This document shows, in pieces, positions 31,413-39,645 of a stretch of DNA of 64,000 nucleotides. Position 1 is the stretch's first letter, and every line of letters starts with the position of its first letter. Below the pieces are notes generated by a model, which ran no database searches, was not told where the DNA came from, and saw only the letters and a list, made by a program, of their open reading frames with translations. This stretch comes from Streptomyces canus. GTDB taxonomy: Bacteria; Actinomycetota; Actinomycetes; Streptomycetales; Streptomycetaceae. The position numbers and the translations under genes were made by a program. The DNA is taken from the NCBI RefSeq assembly GCF_030815415.1, contig NZ_JAUSWW010000001.1:9176001-9240000 (forward strand), given 5' to 3'.

Positions 31413-32239
31413 CCGAGCACGCCGTCACCTGCACCCGACTCGTGTACGCCTTCGGTGACACCCACGCCGTCGACGGGCTCGACCTCACCGTGGCCGAGGG
31501 CGAGGTCTTCGGACTGCTCGGCCCCAACGGCGCCGGGAAGACCACGGCGATCCGCTGTATCACCACCCTCCTGCCGGTACCGGCGGGCATGGTCCGCGTC
31601 TTCGGGCACGACACCGCCGAGGACCGGATGGCCGTACGGCGGCTGCTCGGCTACGTGCCGCAGCAACTCTCCGCCGACCAGGGCCTGACCGGCCGCGAGA
31701 ACGTCGCCCTGTTCGCCCGCGTCTTCGACGTGTCCCGCCACGAGCGCGCCGCCCGCGTCGCCCAGGCCCTGGACGCCGTCGGTCTCAGCGACGCCGCCGA
31801 CCGGCTCGCCAAGACCTACTCCGGCGGCATGGTCCGCCGCCTCGAACTCGCCCAGGCGCTGGTCAGCGCGCCCCGGCTGCTGATCCTCGACGAGCCGACC
31901 ATCGGCCTCGACCCGATCGCCCGGACCGGTGTGTGGGAGCACATCAACGCCGTCCGCGCCGCCACCGGCATGACCGTGGTGGTCACCACCCACTACATGG
32001 ACGAGGCCGACCAGTACTGCGACCGGGTCGGCCTCATGCACCGCGGCCGCATCCGCGCCCTCGGCACGTCGCGGGAGCTGCGCCGGGGACTGGGTGAGCG
32101 CCGGGGCACCCGGGCCACCGACCCGCTGCCCACGCTGGAGGACGTCTTCCGCGACATCGCCGGCAGTGGACTCGACGACCAGTCAGGAGACTTCCGCGAT
32201 GTCCGAAGCACCCGCCGCACCGCAGGCCGTGTCGGCTGA
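31409..32239 (+). CDS. ABC transporter ATP-binding protein, DrrA-like drug exporter
   Basis: A 276-aa nucleotide-binding subunit. Walker A is GLLGPNGAGKTTAIR (about 36-50), the Q-loop YVPQQ, the signature TYSGGMVRRLELA, Walker B LLILDEPTIGLDP, and the H-loop VVVTTHYMDEAD. A C-terminal extension with PTLEDVF is typical of the DrrA/daunorubicin-resistance group. It energises the permease encoded next, whose start lies inside this gene. GTG 31409 overlaps the MarR stop. Substrate is unknown but drug or lipid export is likely. Confidence 0.95.
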   Translation: MTEHAVTCTRLVYAFGDTHAVDGLDLTVAEGEVFGLLGPNGAGKTTAIRCITTLLPVPAGMVRVFGHDTAEDRMAVRRLLGYVPQQLSADQGLTGRENVALFARVFDVSRHERAARVAQALDAVGLSDAADRLAKTYSGGMVRRLELAQALVSAPRLLILDEPTIGLDPIARTGVWEHINAVRAATGMTVVVTTHYMDEADQYCDRVGLMHRGRIRALGTSRELRRGLGERRGTRATDPLPTLEDVFRDIAGSGLDDQSGDFRDVRSTRRTAGRVG

Positions 32240-33044
32240 CCGCACAGCTCTGCTGCTGAAGCCGCCGCAGCCCCGCGCGGGCTGGCGACTTTTCCCCGCC
32301 CGGGTCGGCGCGATGTGCGCCGTCGAACTGCAGAAGCTGCGCCACGACCGCACCGAGCTCTACACCCGGGCCGTCCAACCCGCCCTGTGGCTGCTGATCT
32401 TCGGCCAGACCTTCACCCGGATCAAGGCGATCCCCACCGGCGGCCTCCCCTACATCGACTATCTGGCGCCCGGCATCATCGCCCAGTCCGCGATGTTCAT
32501 CGCCATCTTCTACGGCATCCAGATCATCTGGGAACGGGACGCCGGCATCCTCAGCAAGCTCCTCGTCACCCCGACCCCGCGCTCGGCGCTGATCACCGGC
32601 AAGGCGTTCGCGGCCGGGGTGAAGTCCCTGGTCCAGGCCGTCGTCGTGATCCTCATCGCCGCCGTGCTCGGCGTCGCCCTGACCTGGAACCCGCTCGAAC
32701 TGCTCGGCGTCGCGGTCGTGGTGGTCCTCGGATCCGCCTTCTTCTCCTGCCTGTCGATGACCATTGCCGGCATCGTCCTCAGCCGCGACCGGCTGATGGG
32801 CTTCGGCCAGGCCATCACCATGCCGCTGTTCTTCGGCTCCAACGCCCTCTACCCGCTGTCCGTGATGCCCGGCTGGCTCCAGGCCGTCAGCAAGGTCAAC
32901 CCGCTCAGCTATCAAGTCGACGCCCTGCGCGGCCTTCTCCTCGGCACGCCCGCCCATCTCGCGCTCGACTTCGCGGTGCTGTTCGTCGCCGCCGCGCTGG
33001 GCATCACAGCGGCCTCGTCACTGCTCGGCCGCCTCGCGCGCTGA
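32199..33044 (+). CDS. ABC-2 type permease, DrrB-like
   Basis: A 281-aa membrane subunit with a cytoplasmic N-terminal segment of about 45 residues and six hydrophobic helices. The segment LAPGIIAQSAMFIAIFYGIQ followed by IWERDAGILSKLLVTP is the conserved ABC-2 loop, and LFFGSNALYPLSVMPGWLQ matches the DrrB/NodJ pattern. ATG 32199 sits behind AGGAG and overlaps the ATPase gene by 41 bp, so subunits are translationally coupled. The MarR-ATPase-permease set is complete as a two-component exporter. Confidence 0.93.
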   Translation: MSEAPAAPQAVSADRTALLLKPPQPRAGWRLFPARVGAMCAVELQKLRHDRTELYTRAVQPALWLLIFGQTFTRIKAIPTGGLPYIDYLAPGIIAQSAMFIAIFYGIQIIWERDAGILSKLLVTPTPRSALITGKAFAAGVKSLVQAVVVILIAAVLGVALTWNPLELLGVAVVVVLGSAFFSCLSMTIAGIVLSRDRLMGFGQAITMPLFFGSNALYPLSVMPGWLQAVSKVNPLSYQVDALRGLLLGTPAHLALDFAVLFVAAALGITAASSLLGRLAR

Positions 33045-33123
33045 TCATGCTCATGGACGTGATGTGCGGCACGCCCGCCGGGCGCACTGCGCCTCCTGTC
33101 GGCGAGTTCTTCCTGCGCACGGC

Positions 33124-33138
33124 TTGATCACTGATCAA
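33124..33138. promoter_or_regulatory. Perfect 7-1-7 palindrome in the gap after the ABC exporter
   Basis: TTGATCA-C-TGATCAA is a perfect inverted repeat in the 191-bp gap between the permease and the hypothetical gene at 33236. A near-perfect -35 hexamer TTGACA follows at 33177-33182 with only a weak -10 (TAGGAA, 33201-33206). The palindrome could be an operator for that promoter. Confidence 0.4.
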
Positions 33139-33235
33139 AGGGGGTGAACCCGCTGGCCACAGCGCATTCCGCTCATTTGACAGTGCACTGAGCACACAGA
33201 TAGGAAGCAGCTCTCTGAGGGACAAGAGGTGGATT

Positions 33236-33751
33236 GTGTACGAGCCGAACGTGGTCGGGGACTGGCAGGAGTACGACGAGCATGCCGGTCTGCGTGTCCG
33301 CGTCCACGGGCTGGAAGCCTCCGAGCCACCACGCGGCCGGGACGACGCCGCCGAGGGGCTGACGTACTTCACTGTGCGTGTGACCGTCGAGAACCGCGGC
33401 GGCCGGCACTCCACCATCCACCTGGAGGACGGCCAGATCGATGTCCGGGTGGGCCCCGACGGCGAGAGCGCGTTCATCGACTGGCGCAACTCGCAGTTCA
33501 TCGAGGGCTTCGACGTCTACCCGCTGCGCCGGGCCACCGCCGTGCTGTACGCGGCCGCCCCCGAGGCGTCCCTGAGCCTGGTCGACGTGCAGATCCAGCT
33601 GCGGGTCGACGACGACTGGGCCGACCGCCGGCTGTGGGCGGGCGGCATCGGTCTGCAGGAAGGCGCCGTCCAGACGGCGGCCGGCCGGGAGGGCCTGGCC
33701 CACCAGGTGAGCAACTTCCTGCGGGACCAGGCCGAAGAGGGCACCGCCTGA
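33236..33751 (+). CDS. Conserved-type hypothetical protein, beta-rich
   Basis: A 171-aa soluble protein with no signal peptide or membrane segment. LTYFTVRVTVENRGGRHSTIHLED followed later by SLVDVQIQLRVDDDW suggests a beta-sandwich like those of DUF4352-type domains, but no firm family is recognised. An N-terminal stretch (MYEPNVVGDWQEYDEHAGLR) and a C-terminal helix (GLAHQVSNFLRDQAEEG) flank it. GTG 33236 follows AGAGGTGG. It stands alone between the ABC exporter and hemC. The function cannot be inferred. Confidence 0.7.
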   Translation: MYEPNVVGDWQEYDEHAGLRVRVHGLEASEPPRGRDDAAEGLTYFTVRVTVENRGGRHSTIHLEDGQIDVRVGPDGESAFIDWRNSQFIEGFDVYPLRRATAVLYAAAPEASLSLVDVQIQLRVDDDWADRRLWAGGIGLQEGAVQTAAGREGLAHQVSNFLRDQAEEGTA

Positions 33752-33790
33752 CGGTCGGTGCCCGGTGCGGTGCCGGTGCGGAAGGTCGCC

Positions 33791-34726
33791 TCAGTGCGGG
33801 ATGCCGTCGATGATCTCGCGGGCTCCCTGACGCAGCAGTGCCACCGCGACCGAGGTGCCCAGCGTGGCCGGGTCGAGCCGGCCCGCCCACTCGTGGGCGT
33901 TCAGCCGGGTCTTGCCGTCCGGGGTGAACACGCAGGCCCGCAGGGACAGTTCGCCCCCGTGGTCCACGCGCGCGTATCCGGCGATCGGGCTGTTGCAGTG
34001 GCCCTGGAGCACATGCAGGAACATGCGTTCCGCGGTCGCCTCCCGGTGGGTGTCCGGATCGCCGAGCCCGCTGACCGCGTCGATCAGCTCGGTGTCGCCC
34101 TCACGGCACTGCAGGGCCAGGATGCCCGCGCCGATCGGCGGCATCATCGTCTCGGGGGAGAGGACCTCGCTGATCACGTCCTCGCGGCCGATGCGCTCGA
34201 GGCCGGACACCGCGAGCAGCAGCGCGTCCGCCTCCCCGGCCGCCAGCTTCGCCAGCCGCCGGTTGGCGTTGCCGCGGAACGGCACGCACTCCAACTCCGG
34301 GTGGGTGGCCGCCAGTTGCGCGACCCGGCGCACCGAGGAGGTCCCGATGCGGGTGCCGGCCGGAAGCTCGTCCAGGGTGAGTCCGCCCGGATGGATCAGG
34401 GCGTCGCGGATGTCGTCCCGCTTGAGGAACGCGGCGAACGTCGTCCCCGCCGGGAGCGGCCGGTCGGCGGGCACGTCCTTCACGCAGTGCACCGCGAGGT
34501 CGGCCTCCCCGGCCAGCAGCGCGGCGTCGACCTCCTTGGTGAAGGCGCCCTTGCCCTCGACCTTCGACAGGTCGCCCATCCACTTGTCGCCGGTCGTCTT
34601 CACCGGCACGACCTCGGTGCGCACTCCGGGGTGCAGCGCGGTCAACTCGGCGCGGACACGCTCCACTTGGGCGAGCGCCATGGGCGAGTCACGGGAGACG
34701 ATGCGGATCAGTTCGGGCACGGACAT
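33791..34726 (-). CDS. hemC: Hydroxymethylbilane synthase (porphobilinogen deaminase)
   Basis: A 311-aa enzyme that joins four porphobilinogen molecules in tetrapyrrole synthesis. RIVSRDSPMALAQVERVRAE, VVPVKTTGDKW, FTKEVDAALLAGEADLAVHC-type motifs and GTSSVRRVAQL are all present. LQGHCNSPIAGYA carries the cysteine that holds the dipyrromethane cofactor. ATG 34726 fits the family start. No other heme gene is adjacent, whereas the housekeeping hemC of Streptomyces normally sits with hemA and hemD; this may be a second copy (inference). Confidence 0.93.
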   Translation of the reverse strand: MSVPELIRIVSRDSPMALAQVERVRAELTALHPGVRTEVVPVKTTGDKWMGDLSKVEGKGAFTKEVDAALLAGEADLAVHCVKDVPADRPLPAGTTFAAFLKRDDIRDALIHPGGLTLDELPAGTRIGTSSVRRVAQLAATHPELECVPFRGNANRRLAKLAAGEADALLLAVSGLERIGREDVISEVLSPETMMPPIGAGILALQCREGDTELIDAVSGLGDPDTHREATAERMFLHVLQGHCNSPIAGYARVDHGGELSLRACVFTPDGKTRLNAHEWAGRLDPATLGTSVAVALLRQGAREIIDGIPH

Positions 34727-34775
34727 GCGGAACACGATAGACCCTCGCGGTCGGGCGGCCGTGCAGTATCGCGCT

Positions 34776-35603
34776 TCACATGCGCCAGTCGAAGGGGAAG
34801 AAGTCCTCACCCGCCGCGCCTGCGCCGCCGGGCGTGCGCACCAGGCAGCGGTGACGCAGCAGTTCACGCCGTTCCGCCGGGGACAGCCCGGGGGCGGTCC
34901 AGTCCTCGGCGTCGACGTCCCCCCGCCCGCAGGCGTTGACCTCGTCACCGGACGCGGTTCTCAGGTCCACCCGGAAGTCCGTGCGCCACTGGGAGTTGGA
35001 CCCCCAGCCCTGCGACAGGTCCACGGTGGGCCGGTGCCGGCGCAGATAGGCCCAGTAGAGCGGGGAACGGTCGGCGACGCCGCGCTCGGCGTGCCGGACG
35101 CCCGCGCGCACCCGCACGCCGGCCCGGGAGAACAGCAGGGACCCGAACCACAGTCCGGGCCACACCACTTCGGTGATCCGCACGGGTTCGTCCGGGTCCT
35201 GCGCCTGCTCGACCTCGACGATCTCGTGCAGGAACGGGTCGAAGTCTCCGTCCTCCTCGAACGGGGTCAGGCCCAGGCCGGTGAAGAGCCGGAGATACTC
35301 GGCCCTCGACACGGCGGGCCAGACGCCGGCGTGCTCACCGGCCGGCTGGAATCCGGTCAGCAGCACCTCGCTGACCCGGCTGAGCGCGTACAGCTCCCAC
35401 AGCAGTTCGCCGCAGCGCTCGTCCGGTCCCTCCACCGCCGTCGCGACCAGCAGCTCCACGCCCGCGGTGAGCGCCTCGCGGTAGCCGAGCCGGGCCCGGG
35501 CGAGCCAGGGTTCCACCACGGTGGTGTAAGCGTCCCCACCGTCGTGGTCGCGCAGCGCCTGGAACAGCATCCGTGCGTCGACCCGGGCCTCCTCTTCGTC
35601 CAT
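34776..35603 (-). CDS. Hypothetical protein
   Basis: A 275-aa acidic soluble protein of unrecognised family. The N-terminal half is helical (MLFQALRDHDGGDAYTTVVE, then YREALTAGVELLVATAVE) and the C-terminal half has more aromatic and charged strands (EVVWPGLWFGSLLFSRAGV, then GWGSNSQWRTDF). No signal peptide, membrane segment or clear catalytic motif is visible. It starts at ATG 35603, 50 bp upstream of hemC on the same strand and 41 bp after the questin-oxidase-like gene, so the three may share a transcript. Confidence 0.65.
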   Translation of the reverse strand: MDEEEARVDARMLFQALRDHDGGDAYTTVVEPWLARARLGYREALTAGVELLVATAVEGPDERCGELLWELYALSRVSEVLLTGFQPAGEHAGVWPAVSRAEYLRLFTGLGLTPFEEDGDFDPFLHEIVEVEQAQDPDEPVRITEVVWPGLWFGSLLFSRAGVRVRAGVRHAERGVADRSPLYWAYLRRHRPTVDLSQGWGSNSQWRTDFRVDLRTASGDEVNACGRGDVDAEDWTAPGLSPAERRELLRHRCLVRTPGGAGAAGEDFFPFDWRM

Positions 35604-35644
35604 GCGCGCACCCTAGCGACGGCCGGGAACGGTGATCCACACGT

Positions 35645-36664
35645 TTAACCGGCCAGCGGATCACTCATCTCGACCGAGCGCAGAGCCGCCGCGAGCGCCA
35701 GTTCGTCACCGACGTCCAGCGCCGTGTCGGTCAGCTTGATGACGTGCTCGTCGCCGTGGGCGAGGGCACGCTCCATGACCTCCTCGGCGGTGAGCCGGGC
35801 GGGCGGCGTGTAGGCGACCCCCGCCGCGGGCGCGTACATCGCGGTGACCGCCGCGGACGCGCTCCATGCCGCGTGCAGGCTCGGTGCCCACAGCTCCCGG
35901 GGCAGCGAATCCAGGGCGCGGAGCACGGCGTTGGGCGCGGTGGCGGCGTGCACGAGCATGGTGGGCTCGCCGTGGCCGTGGGTGGCGTAGCGGTGGGTGG
36001 CGGCGTGGACGAGTTCGGTCAGCCGTGCGCGGGCCGTGTCCGGGTCGGTCACCTCGTCCGCCCATGCGGGCAGCCGCCGTACGGCGGCGAGGCGCTTGCG
36101 GAACCCCATGTGGCCCGGGTCGATCAGGGGTACGGCGTCCAGGGACTCCCTGGCGGTCGGCGCGCCCGGCAGCGTGGCGACGCCGGTCACCGGCTGGTGC
36201 CGGGCCGCCCAGTAGCCCAGCGCGTGGGCGAGTTCGGTGGTCCGGGGCGCGTTCTCACCGGTCTCCAGGGCGCGTACGGCGTGGCCGACGCGTATGACGG
36301 TGTGGGTGGCGCCGCCGTAGAGGCCGGGGAGCAGGCGCGGCCACCACTCGGCGAGGACGTCGCGCCACGGGCGCTCGGCAAGGGTGCGGGAGTAGTGGTC
36401 GGTCCAGTCCGCGATCCGGCGTGTATCGCCCAGCGCTTCGGGCCAGTTGTCGTCGGTGACGGGTGCCACGCGGTCGGGGAAGTCCTCCAGCTTGTCCCGG
36501 TAGAGGTCCACCCAGTGGTGCACCGCCCCCACCTGTCCGTGGGCGGCGAGCGCCTCGACGACCATGGGGGCGTGGTTGGACAGCCAGCCGTCGCGTTCGG
36601 GGCCGGAGGCGTGGAGTCTTTCCAGGGCTTCTTCGAGCTGTCCGCTCGTGTCGCTGTCGTCCAT
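35645..36664 (-). CDS. Questin oxidase family protein
   Basis: A 339-aa protein of the DUF4243/questin oxidase-like family. Recognisable parts are the N-terminal helix LEEALERLHASGPERDGWLSNH with HAPMVVEALAAHG, WPRLLPGLYGGATHTVIRVG and PTMLVHAATAPNAVLRAL. Fungal relatives cleave the anthraquinone questin by a Baeyer-Villiger-type oxidation; bacterial substrates are unknown. Start choice lies between ATG 36664 and ATG 36685; the former is used because GAGG occurs upstream. A hairpin at 36700-36754 separates it from the NLP gene. Confidence 0.8.
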   Translation of the reverse strand: MDDSDTSGQLEEALERLHASGPERDGWLSNHAPMVVEALAAHGQVGAVHHWVDLYRDKLEDFPDRVAPVTDDNWPEALGDTRRIADWTDHYSRTLAERPWRDVLAEWWPRLLPGLYGGATHTVIRVGHAVRALETGENAPRTTELAHALGYWAARHQPVTGVATLPGAPTARESLDAVPLIDPGHMGFRKRLAAVRRLPAWADEVTDPDTARARLTELVHAATHRYATHGHGEPTMLVHAATAPNAVLRALDSLPRELWAPSLHAAWSASAAVTAMYAPAAGVAYTPPARLTAEEVMERALAHGDEHVIKLTDTALDVGDELALAAALRSVEMSDPLAG

Positions 36665-36699
36665 GAGCCGGACGTTATGCCTCATGAGCGGGTGCCGGG

Positions 36700-36754
36700 A
36701 TCGGGCGCGGGACGGAAGCCGCGGGGTGCACGGGTCCTAGGTCCCGCGCCCGAT
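36700..36754. terminator. Strong hairpin terminator after the NLP gene
   Basis: ATCGGGCGCGGGAC (36700-36713) pairs perfectly over 14 bases with GTCCCGCGCCCGAT (36741-36754) around a 27-base loop. It lies 11 bp downstream of the NLP stop on the minus strand and before the questin-oxidase-like start. It has no T-tract, as is common for Streptomyces terminators. Confidence 0.7.
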
Positions 36755-36764
36755 GCGCGCCGGA

Positions 36765-37541
36765 TCAGGCGTTGGGGTCGAACGAGATTCCCGACGGCTT
36801 GGCCTTCGACAGGTCGGAGGCGAAGTTCGCGTCCTTCAGGGCGAAGTTGGCGCTGCCGAAGTCGTACGCGACCAGCTTGTCGCGGACGCCTGACGGGTAG
36901 CCGTTCCAGCCGACCAGCGGCGGGTACTGCCAGGTGCCCTTGGCGTTCTCCGGCGGCTCGTCATTGGAGTTGGCCAGCCGGAAGGCGTGGGTACCGGCGC
37001 CGTCCTTGTGGTAGACGATCTTTGCGTGGGTGCCGTCGAAGCGGACGCCGGAGGTCGCGGTCGTCGCGTACGAGCCGTGGGCGGACGTCGAGACGTACTG
37101 GATGGTGCCGTTCTGCACCCAGACCACGACATGCTCCCAGTCGTGCCGGTGCCCGCCGATGCTGCTGTTCGCCAGGGCCTGGTCCTTCTCGAAGTACAGG
37201 CCGTACATGTAGGCGCACCAGCCGTTGTTGCACTTGGAGCGCGAGTACGAGTTGGTGTTGTTCAGGTCCGAGAGGTCGTGGCACTCGCCGCTGAGCGAAC
37301 CCGTCGGGTTGAGGCCGCCGTTGACCGTGCCGTCGGGGCCGATCGCGGGCGTGGGGTAGCAGCCGTCGGTGTCGTAGTCGAAGGCGGGCTGGTAGGTGTA
37401 CTCGGCCGACTCGGCGTTGGTCGGCAGGGCCGCGGGCGGGGCGGCGAAGGCGGCGCTCGGGAAGGCGACTACCAGGGCGGCGGCGCCGGCCAGGCCGGTG
37501 AACCACCTCGCGCGGTGCTTCTTGAACGACGGAGACGACAC
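36765..37541 (-). CDS. Secreted NEP1-like (NPP1/NLP) protein
   Basis: A 258-aa exported protein. A Sec signal peptide (KKHRARWFTGLAGAAALVVA, cleavage near AFAAP at about 34) precedes the necrosis-inducing domain. The family heptapeptide GHRHDWE is intact at residues 130-136 and is followed by HVVVWV. Two cysteine-containing stretches (GECHDL, KCNNGWC) are present. Plant-associated NLPs bind sphingolipids and kill dicot cells; many bacterial members have unknown roles. GTG 37541 follows GAGGAGG. It may act on plants or fungi, but nothing here proves toxicity. Confidence 0.93.
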   Translation of the reverse strand: MSSPSFKKHRARWFTGLAGAAALVVAFPSAAFAAPPAALPTNAESAEYTYQPAFDYDTDGCYPTPAIGPDGTVNGGLNPTGSLSGECHDLSDLNNTNSYSRSKCNNGWCAYMYGLYFEKDQALANSSIGGHRHDWEHVVVWVQNGTIQYVSTSAHGSYATTATSGVRFDGTHAKIVYHKDGAGTHAFRLANSNDEPPENAKGTWQYPPLVGWNGYPSGVRDKLVAYDFGSANFALKDANFASDLSKAKPSGISFDPNA

Positions 37542-37685
37542 TGCGTCCTCCTCATGTTCCGGGCGCAGCCCAACGGCTGTGGGGGAATGGGAGGTTCAGC
37601 TTCCCGATTTTTCATGTCCGCGCCAAGACGTCGTAGGCGACTCTCCGGTAACAACCGTCCGAACAGTGGGATCTTGTTCGGGATG

Positions 37686-38666
37686 TCAGACAAGGTCGTC
37701 CGGAAGGTCGGCCGCCGACTCCTCCGGTGCAAGGTCCGGGCGCAGTCGCAGCCAGGACGGCTGGCGCAGCAGTCCCGCCCGGGTGCGGGTGCTGTAGCGG
37801 ACCTCGCCGACCAGTCGCGGCAGGACCCAGTGCGCGCCCGCGACCGGCGGCGGGGTGTCGAAGGGGCACGCGTCCGTCGCCGCGGTCCGCAGGAGGGCGG
37901 CGAGTTGGGTCCGTTCGGTCTCGCTCCAGCCGGTGCCCACATTGCCGACGTACCGAAGACGCCCGGCGGTGCGCTGTCCGACCAGCACGGCGCCCGGCAG
38001 GCCCGTCAGCCGTCCCTTGCCGGGCAGCCAGCCGCCGACGATGACGTCCTCGCTGCGCATGTTGCGGATCTTGACCCAGGCGCGGGAGCGCACCCCGGGC
38101 TCGTACACCGAGTCGAGCCGCTTGCAGACCAGGCCCTCCAGGCCATGGTCGCGGGTGGCCTCCAGCGCCTGCCGGCCGTGTCCGACGATGGCCCCCGGGG
38201 TCGACCAGAAGGGTCCCTCCAGGCTCAGCTCCTCCAGCCGGCCGCGCCGTCGGACATAGGGGAGCGCGGTCAGGGAGTGCCCCGCCAGATGCATCACGTC
38301 GAACAGCACCAGATGGACGGGGACTTCGGCGGCCTTCCGCGCGGCCTTGCCCGGTGCGTGGGCCAGCCCCATGCGGGACTGGAGCAACTGGAAGTCGGCA
38401 TGCCCCTGGTCGTCGAGCGCCAGGACCTCGCCGTCCAGTACGGCGGGCAGCGTGCCGAGCGCGGTGCCGAGTGCCCCCAGTTCGGGATAGGCGGCGGTGA
38501 TGTCCTCCCCGGAACGGGCGCGCAGCAGCACGCTTCCGTCCCCGGCGAGGTACACCACGACGCGCTGGCCGTCCTGCTTGGTCTCATAGGCCCAGTGCGC
38601 GTCCTGAGTGGCCGACGGCAGGGTGCCGGAGGTGGCGAGCATGGGCGGGATCAGGGGGAGGGTCAC
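37686..38666 (-). CDS. ATP-dependent DNA ligase, LigC/LigD-type ligase domain
   Basis: A 326-aa nucleotidyltransferase. The adenylated lysine is K30 in YETKQDGQRV (motif KxDG). Motif III is LFDVMHLAGHSLTAL, motif IV DHGLEGLVCKRLDS, and motif V AWVKIRNMRSEDVIVGGW, with an OB-fold C-terminal domain behind it. It resembles the ligase module of bacterial non-homologous end-joining systems. No Ku, polymerase or nuclease module is in the window, so it is either a stand-alone LigC-like enzyme or works with Ku elsewhere. ATG 38666 is used as start. Confidence 0.92.
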   Translation of the reverse strand: MTLPLIPPMLATSGTLPSATQDAHWAYETKQDGQRVVVYLAGDGSVLLRARSGEDITAAYPELGALGTALGTLPAVLDGEVLALDDQGHADFQLLQSRMGLAHAPGKAARKAAEVPVHLVLFDVMHLAGHSLTALPYVRRRGRLEELSLEGPFWSTPGAIVGHGRQALEATRDHGLEGLVCKRLDSVYEPGVRSRAWVKIRNMRSEDVIVGGWLPGKGRLTGLPGAVLVGQRTAGRLRYVGNVGTGWSETERTQLAALLRTAATDACPFDTPPPVAGAHWVLPRLVGEVRYSTRTRAGLLRQPSWLRLRPDLAPEESAADLPDDLV

Positions 38667-38794
38667 GGGTCAGTTGTCGACGCGTCCCGGTGCCCGCACG
38701 CGCGCGTGCGGGCGGTTTCGCCTGAACGGCGGCGTCCCCGGACGAGGGCAGGGGCACCTGGGGGGCCACTCGGCCGCACCGGCCTGGCCGTCCC

Positions 38795-39532
38795 TCAGAT
38801 GATCCCGCCGTTGGCCCGCAGGACCTGCCCGTTGACCCAGTGCCCGCCCGGACCGGCCAGGAAGGAGACCACGGAGGCGATGTCCCGCGGTGTGCCGAGG
38901 CGCTCCAGCGGCGGCTGGGCGGCCAGCCGGGCGACGGTCTCCTCGTCCTTGCCGTCGAGGAAGAGGTCGGTGGCGGTCGGGCCGGGCGCGACCACGTTGA
39001 CGGTGACGTCACGGCCCCGCAGCTCCCGGGCGAGGACCAGCGTCAGGGCCTCGACCGCCCCCTTGCTCGCGGCGTACGCGCCGTAGGTCGGGAAGGCGAG
39101 GCCGACGACCGAGCTGGAGAAGTTCACCAGTGCCCCGCCCGTACGCAGCCGGCGGGCGGCCTGCTGGCCGACGGCGAACGTGCCGCGGATGTTGGTGCGG
39201 TACAGGGCGTCGAGTTCGTCGAGATCGAGCTCCGCGACGGGTGCCAGCAGCATCCGCCCCGCCGCGTGCACCACGGCGTCCACCCCGCCGTACGTGGCTT
39301 CCGCCAGGTCGAACAGGGCGGCCACCTCGGTCTCGTCGCCGACGTCCGCGCGGGCGGCGACGGCGGACCCCCCGGTGGCCTCGATGTCGCGCACCACCTC
39401 GTCGGCCGCGTCCTTGTTGCCCGCGTATCCCACGAGGACGGCGAACCCGTCGGCGGCCAGCTGCTGGGCGACCTCGCGTCCGATGCCGCGCGATCCTCCG
39501 GTGACGATCGCGACGCGCTGCTGTGTGGTCAT
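38795..39532 (-). CDS. SDR family oxidoreductase
   Basis: A 245-aa classical short-chain dehydrogenase. VAIVTGGSRGIGREVA is the TGxxxGIG cofactor loop at residues 9-21, followed by the NAG-like HAAGRML. The catalytic triad is S in NFSSSVVGLA and Y-x-x-x-K in YGAYAASKGA. VNVVAPGPTATDLF and the C-terminal GGHWVNGQVLRANGGI complete the fold; NADP(H) preference is likely. ATG 39532 has AAAGGAG. It is divergent from a TetR regulator over 113 bp carrying several dyads, so it is probably the repressor's target. Confidence 0.94.
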   Translation of the reverse strand: MTTQQRVAIVTGGSRGIGREVAQQLAADGFAVLVGYAGNKDAADEVVRDIEATGGSAVAARADVGDETEVAALFDLAEATYGGVDAVVHAAGRMLLAPVAELDLDELDALYRTNIRGTFAVGQQAARRLRTGGALVNFSSSVVGLAFPTYGAYAASKGAVEALTLVLARELRGRDVTVNVVAPGPTATDLFLDGKDEETVARLAAQPPLERLGTPRDIASVVSFLAGPGGHWVNGQVLRANGGII

Positions 39533-39551
39533 GTCCGCTCCTTTGTTAGCG

Positions 39552-39639
39552 ATGCTACGTGCATCACGTAACGACGATAACATGGCTTCGTAGCATTGGT
39601 CATCCCCGGCTCGTATCAGCGCTACGAATGTCGTACCGT
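39552..39639. promoter_or_regulatory. Multiple dyads in the SDR/TetR intergenic region
   Basis: TACGTG-CAT-CACGTA (39556-39570) and TACGA-ATG-TCGTA (39623-39635) are perfect inverted repeats. ATGCTACG (39552-39559) also recurs inverted as CGTAGCAT (39589-39596). TACCGT (39634-39639) is 6 bases before the TetR ATG and may be a leaderless -10 element covered by the second dyad. This fits autoregulation plus repression of the SDR gene. Confidence 0.6.
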
Positions 39640-39645
39640 GCAGAC

